A stretch of 64,000 nucleotides of DNA from Marthasterias glacialis (Eukaryota > Echinodermata > Asteroidea > Forcipulatida > Asteriidae): contig OU452219.1 in the NCBI GenBank assembly GCA_911728455.2, forward strand, positions 15,466,397-15,530,396, written 5' to 3'. This document shows positions 11,111-22,651 of the stretch, piece by piece. Positions within the stretch are counted from its first letter, which is position 1. Each line of letters begins with the position of its first letter. The notes beneath the pieces are model-generated. The model was not told the origin of the DNA. It searched no databases and worked only from the letters and a program-made list of their open reading frames with translations. The position numbers were made by a program, and so were the translations under genes.

Positions 11111-14100
11111 TGGCCATTATGGCGGCTGAATGTAGGTCACCCAAATGAGGGGGAGGGGCTTCTAGTGAATAAAACACACACATGGGGTTGACACGTGTAT
11201 GCATGGACAAGTTTGTAACGATGCAGCAATTCTGCTGTTTGCGAAGATGCTGTTGTGGAACTTTGCTGTGGGAAGAGATAAAGCTGCGATTGCCCCTGTG
11301 GGACTTTGAAAAACAGAAGACATTTCTCCCTCGTCAGCTGAAGCCAAAGTTGTGCAATTTCACTTGATTGCATGTACGTAATGGCTAATCGAAATTAGGG
11401 TGTGTGTGTACAGGGAAGCGTCTTCAAATTGGCTGTGATAAATTGTATTAAACAAATTGGTTTATTCAATTCCAAGCAGTGTAAAAAAAAAGTCGACCCA
11501 GTACTCTTTATCAAATCGCTCTGAAGATTTTTAGCCCGATAAATTGTTTTTCCTCCTGGCTGTGTTCTCTGGAGTCAGTGGGGAGCACTTTATGTTTTGA
11601 TTTGCCAGCAGAATCAGGTCTAAGGGGGCAATGAGGCACTCTATTCCGTGTATCCAAGCCTCCTATGACAAAGCCTATTAGGATATCATATCCGCGCTGG
11701 AGTTTCATGAAAAGATGATGTTCGCAGGATTCAGTGGTTCATGGGAATATGACCGCTGCTATCAATTTATAAACACATGTGCTGATTCTGTTCTTGCAAT
11801 ATCCACAGCTCGAGAAAAACAGCTCTTATGTGTTCTTCGTGTTTTGTCTCAAAATCAACTGATATAAGGAAAAGCATTACAATCAGAGACGAGAAATGAA
11901 ATCTACTTTGGTTTCTTCTCGTCAAGAAGATACTCAGAGTTCGATATGTGCTTTGTTGTTTTGATGAATCGTCGACGTTAAGTAGTAACGTAACTCAGGA
12001 GTATATCCATCATCGTTAGTATTTTCTCCTTCATCCGTCCACCTCTAACTCCTGCATTCATAACATGCCCTTTCATGTATCATTCCTCATTTGAGACATC
12101 ATCATCATTTTCATCTCCATCATCCATCCACCTGATAGAGACACTGAACTGTTTTTCCCTCCCCTTGCATCCCTGCCTCACCTCTCCATTTATCCGTCTT
12201 CTCTACCATCATCCTTGTCTCAGCCCTCCACCTAATTAAAATGCTTCCCTCTTTCCTCCCCTTGTATGCTTGCTCCACCCTCCCCATTTATTCTTCCTCT
12301 TCTCTCTGCTCCTTCCATCATCCATCCGTCTGACATCTCTTTGTTTCCTCCCACACACCTGGAGCAGCTGTGGTATCGTCAGCTTTTATTCAAAACAGAG
12401 AGCTGGGGGGTCGCGATAGGGGACGACCCCGCTGGGGCCCCAGTGCCTGACATTTTTAACGGGATTGTTCAGTAATCAAATCATTGTTTCATGTACTCTG
12501 CTTGATCACGCTGTTGGAAAAATACAACTATTCAGTTATATTTGGATGTCAGAATATAAGACGTGGTAATGGTGGTTTTGTCACGGGTGGTGTTGTTGTA
12601 GTACAATACAAACCACCCGTCCAGATTATGAATGTCATGAATACTAAGAGGGGCAGCCTTTTGTTGTCTTATGATGCGATTTGACAATAATTGCAAGCGA
12701 GGAGAGATCTCAGGCTGTAGCTCCTGTTCTTACCCGACCAGTGTTTATGGGATTCCAACAGGATTTTCTTCCTAAATTAGTTGAAGTGTTTGAACTTTGT
12801 GTATTGCCTTTGCGAGTTAAGCCTGGAAATTGTGAGGGAATATGTTGTGTATCAGTCAAGTTTATTGCAATCCCGGAAGCATTAAGGGAACAATTTTCAT
12901 CAAGTTGATTAGAATTGCTAGGGAAGGAATCATGATCTAAAGGGAGGTTGTTGTTTTTTTACTTTCAGGAAAACAAACAAGCACAGACATCAACACCAAA
13001 GATTTTTTACTAATGTATTTGATGACCTCTTATTATTCCATTTTTTTTAAAGTCCTCATTTGTTGTGGCTAGATAAGCCCACACATAAAATTTAAATGGT
13101 TTTTTTTTAATATTAGCATGGGCACACTGCAATTTGTTCATTGCCAGATGTGAACTTGAAGTCAACCCACACATCAATCATGCCGCAAGTCAAGGAGATT
13201 CTGCCTATATCCTCCCAAATAGATAAGATGGATACTTGTGCAATCATGTTGGGAGTAGCTCCTTGAGACAGAATAGACCCTTGTCTTCTTCAAGAGACTC
13301 TGTGTTGTCTAAGATGTTATTCTAACTCTCCTTTGAGAATTCTTAATGAGCTAACTGTAAAAACATTGTCTGCCCGAATGTTTCGTTTTAACAGCTGGGG
13401 CCCATTCCGTTGGTTGCACGCACCCATACACTCCTACAGAAATGTGAAGTGCAAAACTGTTCAATAGAAACCATGTGTTTGAAAACCAACCGGCAACTCA
13501 ATTATACTGTTAACTTCACCTTGAGAAGTGCACCATTTAACTGTTTCATGTATATTTAGAGCAGGTGAGAGAGTCACAAGACAGAACTCTCTAGGATATA
13601 AATATAATTTGACATGAAAGAGAAGTTCACAGTTTAAAGCAAGGGACTGAGAGTTTACGTTTTCAGGGCATAGGTTTCCACAGTACCTGAAGAACCAGTT
13701 TATAAGCAAAGGTAAATGATGGGTAAAGTTCGAAGATTTTCTTTTCTTGTTCAATAATTTGTAACTCAGTTGAGACATGCAACAGCTGTTGTTTAATGGC
13801 AGATAGTTAGTGCCTCAGAATGAGGCCAGGACCTCAGTGTGGTGTAGAAGAATCCTCTTGTAAATCTTTCTTAACCAGTAAGTGGAGGTCCTCCATGCCG
13901 ATTAATGACAGTCCCACAGATGTCAAATGAATTTCTGTCACCATTCATTACGGTCACTTTTCTGGCCAAATCATTGAATGTTTAGGTTGACCTGAACCCC
14001 CCCCCCCCTTAAGGGATGATTTTTCTTGGTCTGGCCATGGTCTGGCATTCCAATGGCCAACCCATATTTTAAAGAGGGTCATTTTGGCCAGGTCACCAGT

Positions 14101-14490
14101 GTTTTCATTCTTTCACTATGGTCGCATTAAAAGTTCCTGGTCATTTGCTATTGGCCAAATCTGAGCAAAATTCCACAGCTAATTGCTAAAATGTCAACGC
14201 TATCAGAAAGAAGAAAAAATAAGAAAGAAAAATAAATGGATGAACTTGACATGATCTATGAACCAGTGTAGCCTTTTTAGAGATGCATGTTACAGCTAAG
14301 CAGTCAGTCAAATGTGGCCAGAGTGGATGTGCATGCCTTAAACATGGAATCATTGGTACTTGTTATAAATCAGTATCCACACAAAATGAACATGGAATAA
14401 CAAACCTTGATAGTTTAAGTTCAAACAGTCTTTGGAGTTGGAGAAAATAGTAGGGGGGGAAAAAAACCTTATAATTTTTGTATGCACTGT
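11111..14490. other. Non-coding, nothing gene-like
   Basis: It includes a CT-rich stretch (about 12030-12360) and a 12-C run (13997-14008). No supported gene was found. Confidence 0.55.
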
Positions 14491-14498
14491 TTTCAAAC

Positions 14499-14735
14499 GA
14501 GTTTGCTACGAGTTTCTTTCCACGTACTGCTTCACTCTGGAACTCCTTACCTGCATCCTGTTTCCCTGCTGTCTATAATTTGTCTCAGTTCAAGCGCAAT
14601 GTGAATAGGCTTCTGTTATCATAATTCTCTGCGCTTTCTTTTCCTTTCTCTTTCTTTTTTAGCCCTCACCTCAAGTGGCCTTTGTGCCTTGTGTTGGGCG
14701 ACTTCCATAAAAAAAAGGAAAAAAAAGAAGAAAGT
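14499..14735 (+). mobile_element. 5'-truncated LINE relic: end of reverse-transcriptase ORF plus 3' tail
   Basis: The frame 14499-14624 reads EFAT then SFFPRTASLWNSLPASCF, followed by PAVYNLSQFKRNVNRLLLS and a stop at 14622-14624. RTASLWNSLP and the closing FK..V.R.L are the usual C-terminal end of LINE ORF2 proteins (CR1/L2/I-like groups). About 110 bases of 3' UTR follow, ending in A-rich sequence near 14708-14735. Upstream of about 14485 the match is lost, so this is a short, 5'-truncated, dead copy. Confidence 0.7.
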
Positions 14736-14739
14736 TTTG

Positions 14740-15520
14740 GACTCGTAAGATCAAAAGTAATCATTTTCACTAATTTCTTAAAAAATTTAGCATACCAATC
14801 ACAAATATTTAAAGGGAAGTTTTCCATCTTTATTCGGTGTAAGCTATGTGTAAATCTGTGATCATTTATATTTGAACTCTTATCAATGATGTACACACCA
14901 TTTATAACTTGAACGTCATGTGAAAATGTCTTTTTCTTTATAAGTTATTCAGTAAAAATCATTTCAAGCAGCAAAAGGATGTTATTTTCAATATTAATCA
15001 GCTGGTTTCCTTCAATACGAACCTTTTCGTGCCCAAGAGATCCTGGTTTTAGCAAAATCAAGGATAACTCAAACTTGGTCACTTCATCCCTGCCCTTTTC
15101 CCAATAAATCATCTTGCATCAAACTTCCTGAGTGTCGTGACACTCAATTTTCTTGTAAAAGAAGGAAAAAAAATCACAAAAATCAAACTGCAAATACAGT
15201 GCGAACGTTAATAAAGTTTCTGGCTATTTTTTCAAATCCAATTATCTCAGAATTACTCTGTGCAATTCCATCTACTCGGTCCTATTACTTGGTCACACTC
15301 TCCTCCAGAAGAATCGGACTGGCGCCCGGGGAACAATTTACCTATGCACCATGTCACATCATTGGGATGTTATTTTCTCTCGGCTATCCGACCTGGGACA
15401 ACAAGAACCAATTTGCCTCAAGATTTTTTCTACTATCTCTGTACGATGTCTCTTGTGACATTTGGCAACACAATGCCACATCAATTAGGGCAGTGCGAAC
15501 AGTGAATACCATTAAAATCT
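14740..15520. other. Non-coding, nothing recognised
   Basis: An open + frame from 15199 to 15579 (126 codons) overlaps the next block but has no recognisable domain and no splice support. Confidence 0.45.
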
Positions 15521-15532
15521 TAAAGTTGCTAC

Positions 15533-15990
15533 TCACACCTGCGATAACTGGACACGGTAGCGGCGTGGTTTGCGTGTAAGCATTAAGTAGGCTCCTTGAC
15601 GAGTATACTGTCTTGATATCGTCAAGACACTGAAACTGAGAGTCACCGAGGGAGAGTCGGCTTTCCTCTCCGCTATCAATAGATTTCTCAATCTTTTAGC
15701 GTGTACGGGGTTGGCGGGTTGCAGATATTCCTCAGTTGATGCCGACCGCCGATCATTTCTTCCCTGCAGGGTACCGGGGAGACATCCTCCGTGTATATTG
15801 CGATCAGTAGCCGGGTTTGGTTCATCATGAAGTAGCCTTTCCAGTGTACTTGTACGCAGTTCAAGTGTTGCTAGAACCCTGCGGGCAGGATTTCGCTGTA
15901 AAGACCATTTAAACAAGCTAGTTGATTTCAGTGCGTGGCCCCGTGAGCTAAAAAACTGAACGGCTGTACCGTTGGAGATGATTCCTAATT
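15533..15990 (-). other. CpG-richer block, open on the minus strand, ending at a donor-like site
   Basis: The minus strand is open from about 15985 to 15533 (roughly 150 codons). It contains segments such as NGTAVQFFSSRGHALKSTS and RRVLATLELRTSTLERLL, and runs into CGCAG followed by GTGTGAGT. There is no ATG near the beginning, and no domain was recognised. CpG content is higher than in neighbouring DNA. It may be an exon of a minus-strand gene, an untranslated exon or a regulatory island; chance is also possible. Confidence 0.25.
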
Positions 15991-15999
15991 AGTTTAAAT

Positions 16000-18262
16000 A
16001 ACGGATAGTTGCCTTTGGAGGTGCATTTTGCTGCAGATTGTTTGTTTCAATTTAGCCATGTATCTTTTTACAGTGACAGTTATCCAGGTCTATCAGAATG
16101 TTCAACGGACAATGTATTGCTTTAAGTAGAGGTTTTTAAAGTTCTATTAATTGTTTTGATGACAGCGCTGTTGATAAATCAAAATACTTAATAACATTTG
16201 TGTAAAATACATGTATTTGGGGGGATTCATAGCATCTTATTTAAGTGGTGTGATTGAACTCCAAGAAATGTGTTCACAACTTCAGCATGTTTTGTTTTTC
16301 TGCCAAGAAAGAAGGAGAATGAGAAATAGAGAGAAGTAAAAAAATGCCAGAAGATAACAATTGGTTCTTTTAAACAAATATCCCTTCCCCATTGTTCAGT
16401 TTTCCTCTGGCAAACACACAGAATCAGCAAATATTACTGTAGCAGTCCCAGCTTTTATCTGGAAGAGAGGGAAAGCTCCATGTTTTATCCCAGACAATGC
16501 TTGCCTTTCTCAGGGACTCTTCAAGCACCCTGTCCCCCCTCTGCCAAGTTCATTCAACTCTCTTTTCCCCACCCATGTTGTTTTCTTTCCTTCTTCCTTG
16601 AGGCCAGTGGTGAATCTGGGGTCACTTCAGGTCAGTGACAGGCTGTGAGAGGTCAAATCGGGTCAATCTGTTCTTTGAGATACAGGAGTGTAGTTGTGCA
16701 ATGGCCAACAATTTGCAAAGTTTTGTTGGTTGTTCATACAGCTGGACATCAGTACATTTCTGTGTGTGTTGTTTTGTTAAATTTACTTGATACCAAAGTA
16801 ATAGTTGATTTTGTCAATGAATTTTGGGGAAACGTTACATTTTTACAATTTAGCTGAACCACAAACTCAAATTGTTTATTTTTTGTGAGGGACAAAGCTT
16901 TGTTTTTAAAGATAAAGTCATCTGGTTAACAATTCAAATTTACTTCAAGCTTTTCCCTTGTGTTAGCAGTATGTAACATTCTATAACAGGACAAATGTAT
17001 GTATGAGATTTATAAATACTTAAATATAAATTCAGTTGAAAACAAAAACTTTCAGATATATTTCTCATGCTATAATTATTGGCCTACACCATTCTGTTAA
17101 CTATTTGACATCGAGTTTGAAGTTTCCTATCAGTTAAAGTATCATTTTTCAATGGTACTGTACTGTTATCTACTTGAACTCAATTTGACTTAACTGTATT
17201 TATTTGTATATAGACTCCTTTCAACATTGCGTCACAAAATCGAACAGCGCCCTCACCGAGGTCAAAGGAAGACCTATCATTGGCTGAGAGTTGTGCATAG
17301 TGCGTACCATTGTTTGATGATGGCCTATGTAAGCGGCCCATATCAAAGCTTTGCTCAACAGCTGAAAAGATTGCCTAGATAAACTGTTAAAGGAAAACTA
17401 CAATAAAAGAAATCCCTGGAAAATAATAAAATAGTAAAAAACAGTTAAAGAAGGACCTGAAGTGGTTGGCATAAATGTTGAGGGGTGTTGCTCATAATTA
17501 ATGCTCAAACTGTCACATTTTTCAATCCTTTATATTAATAATCAGAGTTAACCTTTCACTAACATAGGTAAAAACTTGGTGTAAGTAGTATTCATCAAAT
17601 TTTATTGTGAAAAAATGAACAGACTGCTTGGATTGAAATCAAATTCTGAACCTTGTGTGGTTTTGAGCAAACAACACCTATTTGGTAAATCCACTACTGT
17701 TTACACTTTTCTTTGTAAATTTGGATTCTGTGTGACAATGTATTAAGTACTGCAATTTGTCAATTATCATGTGAACACTTTTTTCGGTCCAGTGTAAGAA
17801 AAATACTATATACGCAATATTCTAAAGACCATCCTTACCACACATAACGCCGATATGTGTAGAGCTGCTAAATTGGACCCTTGCCAGTGATCCATTTCAG
17901 CATAAAACCAATAAACAAGGTCTGTGAATACAAATTCACATTTTTACTCAAAAAAGGATACAAAGAAGAAGGTGTTATACTCTTCATTTGAATGCAGTGA
18001 ACCGAAAGCGTTGAAGAAACGTGTGCATTTTTGTGCATTGAGCCCACCGATGCACTAAGCACACAAACACTGCCAGTACATGCTGCCTGAACCATGTCTG
18101 TTGAAGCCCCAGACCTTAAGGTTAATCTCTCATTTCTACATCACCCAACACTGTCAATATATTGCTGGTTTTTTTATCATAGGTCACATTGATATCTAAA
18201 TAGCATTCTCCAGCTAACTGCTTTTATAGTCAAAATGGATAATTCCCCACTATGGTAAGGAT
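16000..18262. other. Non-coding apart from a DR4 pair
   Basis: No gene or named repeat was recognised; the nuclear-receptor-type sites at 16619-16665 are listed separately. Confidence 0.55.
16619..16665 (+). promoter_or_regulatory. Two adjacent DR4 nuclear-receptor response elements
   Basis: GGGTCA-CTTC-AGGTCA occupies 16619-16634 and AGGTCA-AATC-GGGTCA occupies 16650-16665. Each is a direct repeat of the RGGTCA half-site with a 4-bp spacer, on the same strand and 15 bp apart. DR4 is the classic element for RXR heterodimers of NR1 receptors such as TR, LXR, PXR and CAR. The pair is about 4.6 kb upstream of the candidate first exon. Confidence 0.5.
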
Positions 18263-18540
18263 GGATTATTGACTTAACTGGTAAGAGATACACTTGATTC
18301 ACCACCTATCTATTATAAGATAATCAATGAGGTTACCACTTACTGGTAACAGTTACAAAGGATTATCCCCTAACTGGTTACACATCATATAGGATTACCC
18401 ACTTCACTTGGTTGAAGTTGTCAAGGGATTACAAATGTAACCTGCAACAGTTGTTGAGGATTAGGAACTTAACTTGTAACCATTATAGGGGATTATCGAC
18501 TTAACTGGTTGCAGTTATAATAGAGGATTACCTGCTCACC
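18263..18540. repeat. Degenerate minisatellite, period about 32-35 bp
   Basis: GGATTA (or a variant) followed by an ACTTAACTGGTAACAGTTATA-like body recurs at 18263, 18329 (variant), 18360, 18392, 18426, 18458, 18490 and 18525. The spacing is 31-35 bases, with one gap of 66, close to two units. Around eight or nine diverged copies are present. It has no coding role that I can see. Confidence 0.7.
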
Positions 18541-20380
18541 CAGACAGGAGCTGAATCACACTCAAGAGCTTTCTGACAGTTAGGTACCACCACAGCAGGA
18601 TAGTCCAAAGTGAAATGCCGAACGCTAATAGTTAAATCAATCTTTCCCAGTGCTACAGTGTCTATGTTTGTCACCCGTGTGTCTCCTGATTGGGGACATT
18701 GATACGCTTTGGAGACAAGGGCTCCAATGAGAGTATAGGTATATCCCAACTGAGGTAGTTATGAGAACTGCACTTCAAGTAACATATTAAACTTCGATGG
18801 GAGGTTTGTTTTTCATTACTTTTCATCCGTGTGTGGCGGTAGACTAAAATTACTAAATTTGTTTTGGTAATTACCAGTGGACAAAGGGCACTTCCTTCCG
18901 TGAGAAACGACTTTATTAAAATCCTATTGGAAATAGTCTGAAGGGACATTGAAGGCAAGACTAAGGTAACTGAGGAAATAGCGTCTGTGGCCACCGTTAA
19001 AATTTCAGGACAACTGCAGTGAGTTATGATTAGTAGTTGATCTGCATTTTTGTCTTGATTATTGGGACCCAATCTCTGGAGCTTTCTCATTAGACCCACC
19101 TCTGAAACTATGTCGTTCTGCCTCAATGTACTAATAAATAAAAACAATAGATCTCTATAAAGCCTCCCCTCCCCCGCTCCTAAGAAAGAAAAGACAAAAA
19201 AAGTTCTGCCTTTTTGCCCTCTGAGCCTCAGTTGGGTTGATACATCACGGCATGTGCCACAAAAACAGGGTCCCCTCTCCCCCCCCCCCCCCCCGACATG
19301 TGCCTCATCACCCTCTTAATCTCAGCACACTCCTCTCCAAGCTGTTATACACTATGATGAAATTGAGGTCCATGCATATTTAATAAGAGTAGTCAAGAGC
19401 CACAGAGAAATGGACTTGTGAAGCATTCTGCCCATTTTGAGGAAAATTGCGAAAAGCCATTAATTTTTTTCATATAAATGTAACACTGAAATCAGTGGAG
19501 GAGATTCTTTCTCCGATGAGTGAATGTCCTTTGTCTCGTTCTCTTCTTTTAATTGAAAACGGAAATTTGATGGTGAATAGAAATTGTTAGCTGATTGGGT
19601 TGCCTACACATAGCTAAAAACAAAATGGCCAAACCATTAGAAAGACAAACTTATATAGTCTAAGAAAGAACAAACCTCTGGAACGTTTTGTTTTTTATTT
19701 TTTTAATTCTCCTTTTTTCTGTTTTTCATTTTTTTTAGTGGAATCAAAATGATAGGGAACAAAGGGAAAAGTACTATTGAAAACAGAACTTTCATAAATG
19801 TGTTCAAATATAAAGTTTTACTGACAATGAGTCATCTATTATTTTTGTTTTTTCCCCAAGTCATCAGTGAAGACCCACTGAAAACAGAGAGGATGCCTGA
19901 AGTGATTTACTGTTTTGCGATTTTCATTGATGGAGGTTCAATTCTCAGTGCTCTTGTCTGTTTTTCTGTCATATCTACGGGTGCAGTGAAACATATCCTT
20001 TTTTCATGTGTTGGCCCTCCCGCACAATTGACAAACCAAGGGAGATTTATACAGCTTTTGATGGGCTTTGTCCCCTCAAATCCCTTTTGTACCAATTTTT
20101 ACAAGACCATCTTCTATGGTGAGTGTACAAGCTGTATATCAGTTGGAAGTGCTTTTTAATCTAGAGCACACGTACAAATTTTAAAGAGCCTATTTGTGAA
20201 CAAACCACTGTGTCCAACAACTTTTACACAATGTCTGTATCATCGCCTCTCAGAGTAGGCTTTCTTCTTGTCAACCAACTGTCTATTTTTTTTTCCTTTG
20301 CCCATTTAATCCCAATGTTTCCTGTTCAACGGCTCCATCCCCCAAAAAGAGGTCATCCCTTTTCATTTGGCGTTCAATTC
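18541..20380. other. Non-coding, nothing gene-like
   Basis: It contains a 16-C run (19279-19294). A minus-strand open frame of 158 codons (18671-19147) resembles nothing known and is within the range expected by chance in two strands of 64 kb. Confidence 0.5.
19279..19294. repeat. Poly-C run (16 C)
   Basis: A homopolymer C tract preceded by a CT-rich stretch. Confidence 0.85.
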
Positions 20381-21229
20381 ATTTCATTCAGACATCACCC
20401 CCGCGCAACTGGCTTGCCCATAAACCATGCAAATTGGCATGGCTGGTCTGTTGCCTCCTATGAAAGAACTCGCAGCTGCGAAAATCCCCACCAAGCCAGG
20501 GAGTCTGATGTGGGAACCATGCGCTGGACCCTCAAGTTGTAAGTACACCAGGCTGTCATCACACTATTTCCCAGTAGGCTGAGGGGTTGCCATTGGCCTT
20601 GACTGAACTTTACAAGCTGGAGAGTGTACATGCACTGTCGGTGTGCAAGTACACACTATAGTACAGTGTGCGCATAGCTCAGAAGCCTATAACATCAGAG
20701 CATGACAGACCAGCCTAGGCATTTTATGTGCTGTAGGCTATGGTTGTTGGGCCAGCTCTAGCTGCTACCACACTACTTCTGAATAATAATAATGCAGCCG
20801 ACCCACTCTGCCTTGTTTTTCCGCTTCTGGGCTGCGAGGTGCTCCTTTCTTGGTTGCTTGTAGGTATCCAAGCTTGACATTTCACAACTCGCCATCCTCG
20901 TGTCTTTCACTTCTACTAGCAACCAACTTTACCATAAACCCACCGTGACCGACCGACCGACCGGCTGGCCATTCTTAACAACCATTTCCACCGACCAAAA
21001 GCATCTGTGTTATTGTGTCTCGTTTTGAGCACTGGATCCAGTACAGTTTGAGGTTCCAGTCCTGTCATTCTCATTCCGCCGTTGTGACATCAGGTACACA
21101 GTGCTGCAGTAGCCAGACACCAACCTGGTACTGAACCAGACAACAGTCAATTCCCACCGACGGGCCGGCCGCTGATGAAAATACAGTTACACTCTTTTGT
21201 GTTTGCGCTCGATTCCTACCCTCATCATC
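20380..21229 (+). promoter_or_regulatory. CpG-richer region, possible promoter / 5' UTR of the receptor gene
   Basis: This block is less AT-rich than its neighbours and has several CpG clusters (for example GACGGGCCGGCCGCTGATG near 21160-21178). A perfect POU octamer, ATGCAAAT, lies at 20427-20434, a GTAAGT donor at about 20540 and a short GACC tandem near 20947-20963. It directly precedes the candidate first coding exon. No TATA box or definite start site can be pointed to. Confidence 0.3.
20427..20434 (+). promoter_or_regulatory. POU octamer motif ATGCAAAT
   Basis: An exact ATGCAAAT in the CpG-richer block about 800 bp upstream of the candidate ATG. A single 8-bp match is expected about twice in a window of this size, so on its own it is weak. 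Confidence 0.2.
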
Positions 21230-21279
21230 ATGGAGGTTTTCTGGAAGAAAATTGTCGAAAATGAAGATCTTTTTACCGG
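21230..21279 (+). CDS. Candidate distal first coding exon of the receptor
   Basis: ATG at 21230 opens MEVFWKKIVENEDLFT plus two bases (GG) before a good donor, GTATGT, at 21280. An in-frame stop lies upstream at 21176, so this ATG would be the true start. Spliced to 50507, the split codon becomes Gly and reading continues F-E-K-M-S-M-D-Y into the DNA-binding domain, giving a 525-aa protein. The upstream 500 bp is CpG-richer than its surroundings, as promoters often are. Phase agreement alone has a one-in-three chance of being accidental and the intron would be 29.2 kb, so this is a hypothesis. The exon may instead belong to another transcript or be spurious. Confidence 0.35.
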
Positions 21280-22158
21280 GTATGTAATTCGTTGTCTTTA
21301 AACTTTTAAATGGTAGCTTTCTATTTCTTTGAAAATATTCCCGTTGTTGAATTCTTTGTGTTGTTCTATTATTCATGGCTTTAAACACGTATAAATTTTA
21401 AATGGTAATTGATGATGAAGGATGGTAATAACTAAGGAAACTATACTACTAGCCATAGTATATGGAAACAGTGAAATAGATTGTAACGAAGGCTTGGCTT
21501 TCACTGGTTCGTTACACTGGGTCATAAGATGCATGAAATTGTTTGCATGATGCATAGGATTTTCATCCACTCTGGAGCATTTTATTGAATTAGCCATGTT
21601 CTTCCAAGCACAACTTATTACATCTGTGTTGATTATTCGGTGAGCCTGTCCAACAAGCCAGTGTGGGACTCATCAGCAATGTTGTCCAGTCTTAATTGTT
21701 TCGGCAGCAGGACTTTTCTTGTGGTATTTCTTAGAATCAACTGCCTGTGCTGTTGGCTCCTTCAGTTCTCGTAAACGCGAGACAAACAATATATTTAGTG
21801 TTCAGACCCTGGCTTGGAGTCATACGTTTGAAAAAGTGTCTGCACTGAAACAAGTAGTAAGTGTTCTGATATGGAGACATGACAATCATGATTGGTAATG
21901 TAAATTGCCATTGGCCACAAAGGTGAAAACACCCCATTAACTTGTTTAACCGTAGTCTCATCGTGAGAAAAAAAAACTATTGTATTTGAGTTGTTACGTA
22001 ATTTATCATTTTAGTGTTAGGTCATAAGTAAAAATAATGTGCCTTTTTTCGTCAAGTAAATAGGAGAAAGAATACAGCGTAATCAAAGCAGCACAAAGAA
22101 ACTTTAAAAATATAGCACAGATTTCCAGGTTGTGAACATGTAATTTGACGGCTTAGCG

Positions 22159-22159
22159 G

Positions 22160-22190
<31 letters not shown>
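22159..22190. repeat. (GT)n microsatellite
   Basis: About 16 GT units with one GC interruption. Confidence 0.9.
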
Positions 22191-22625
22191 ACACTGGTAA
22201 CAAACAAAACAAATCCCTCCCCTCACAGGAGGAGAGAAAAAAAACACAAAAAAAAAACAGCCCAGCCAAAAATGTCCGGCGACCAGTCTTTTGTTTAAAA
22301 TGACAGGTGGGAATCTAGAGCAGACCGCACTTTTGCTTGTGTACTACAGACTAGGTGAATTTGTAATTCAGTCTAATATTATTCATAAGACCAAATCTAT
22401 TGTGGTTCAAGATTATTCTGACTAGAGAGAATTGACCTTGGTGAATCTATTAGCATCGACTGGTGTATCCTGGCTGCTATAGTGTTTGTACTCAGGCTGT
22501 TGACTTAAAGGGAAGGCACGGACTAAACGAGTAATCATTGCTCCAGGGGAGACTGTTATAAGTTTCTCTTTGTTTTTGTGTGTCTGTTTCATTGTTTGTT
22601 GGAAAGCAACAGCCAACGTGTGGAT

Positions 22626-22651
22626 TGTTTATTTGTTTGTTTGTTTGTTTG
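22626..22651. repeat. (TTTG)n microsatellite
   Basis: About six TTTG units followed by a short G run. Confidence 0.8.

Noticed and set aside
18671-19147. 158-codon minus-strand open frame
   Set aside because: No recognisable domain; about one stop-free run of this length is expected by chance in 64 kb read in six frames.
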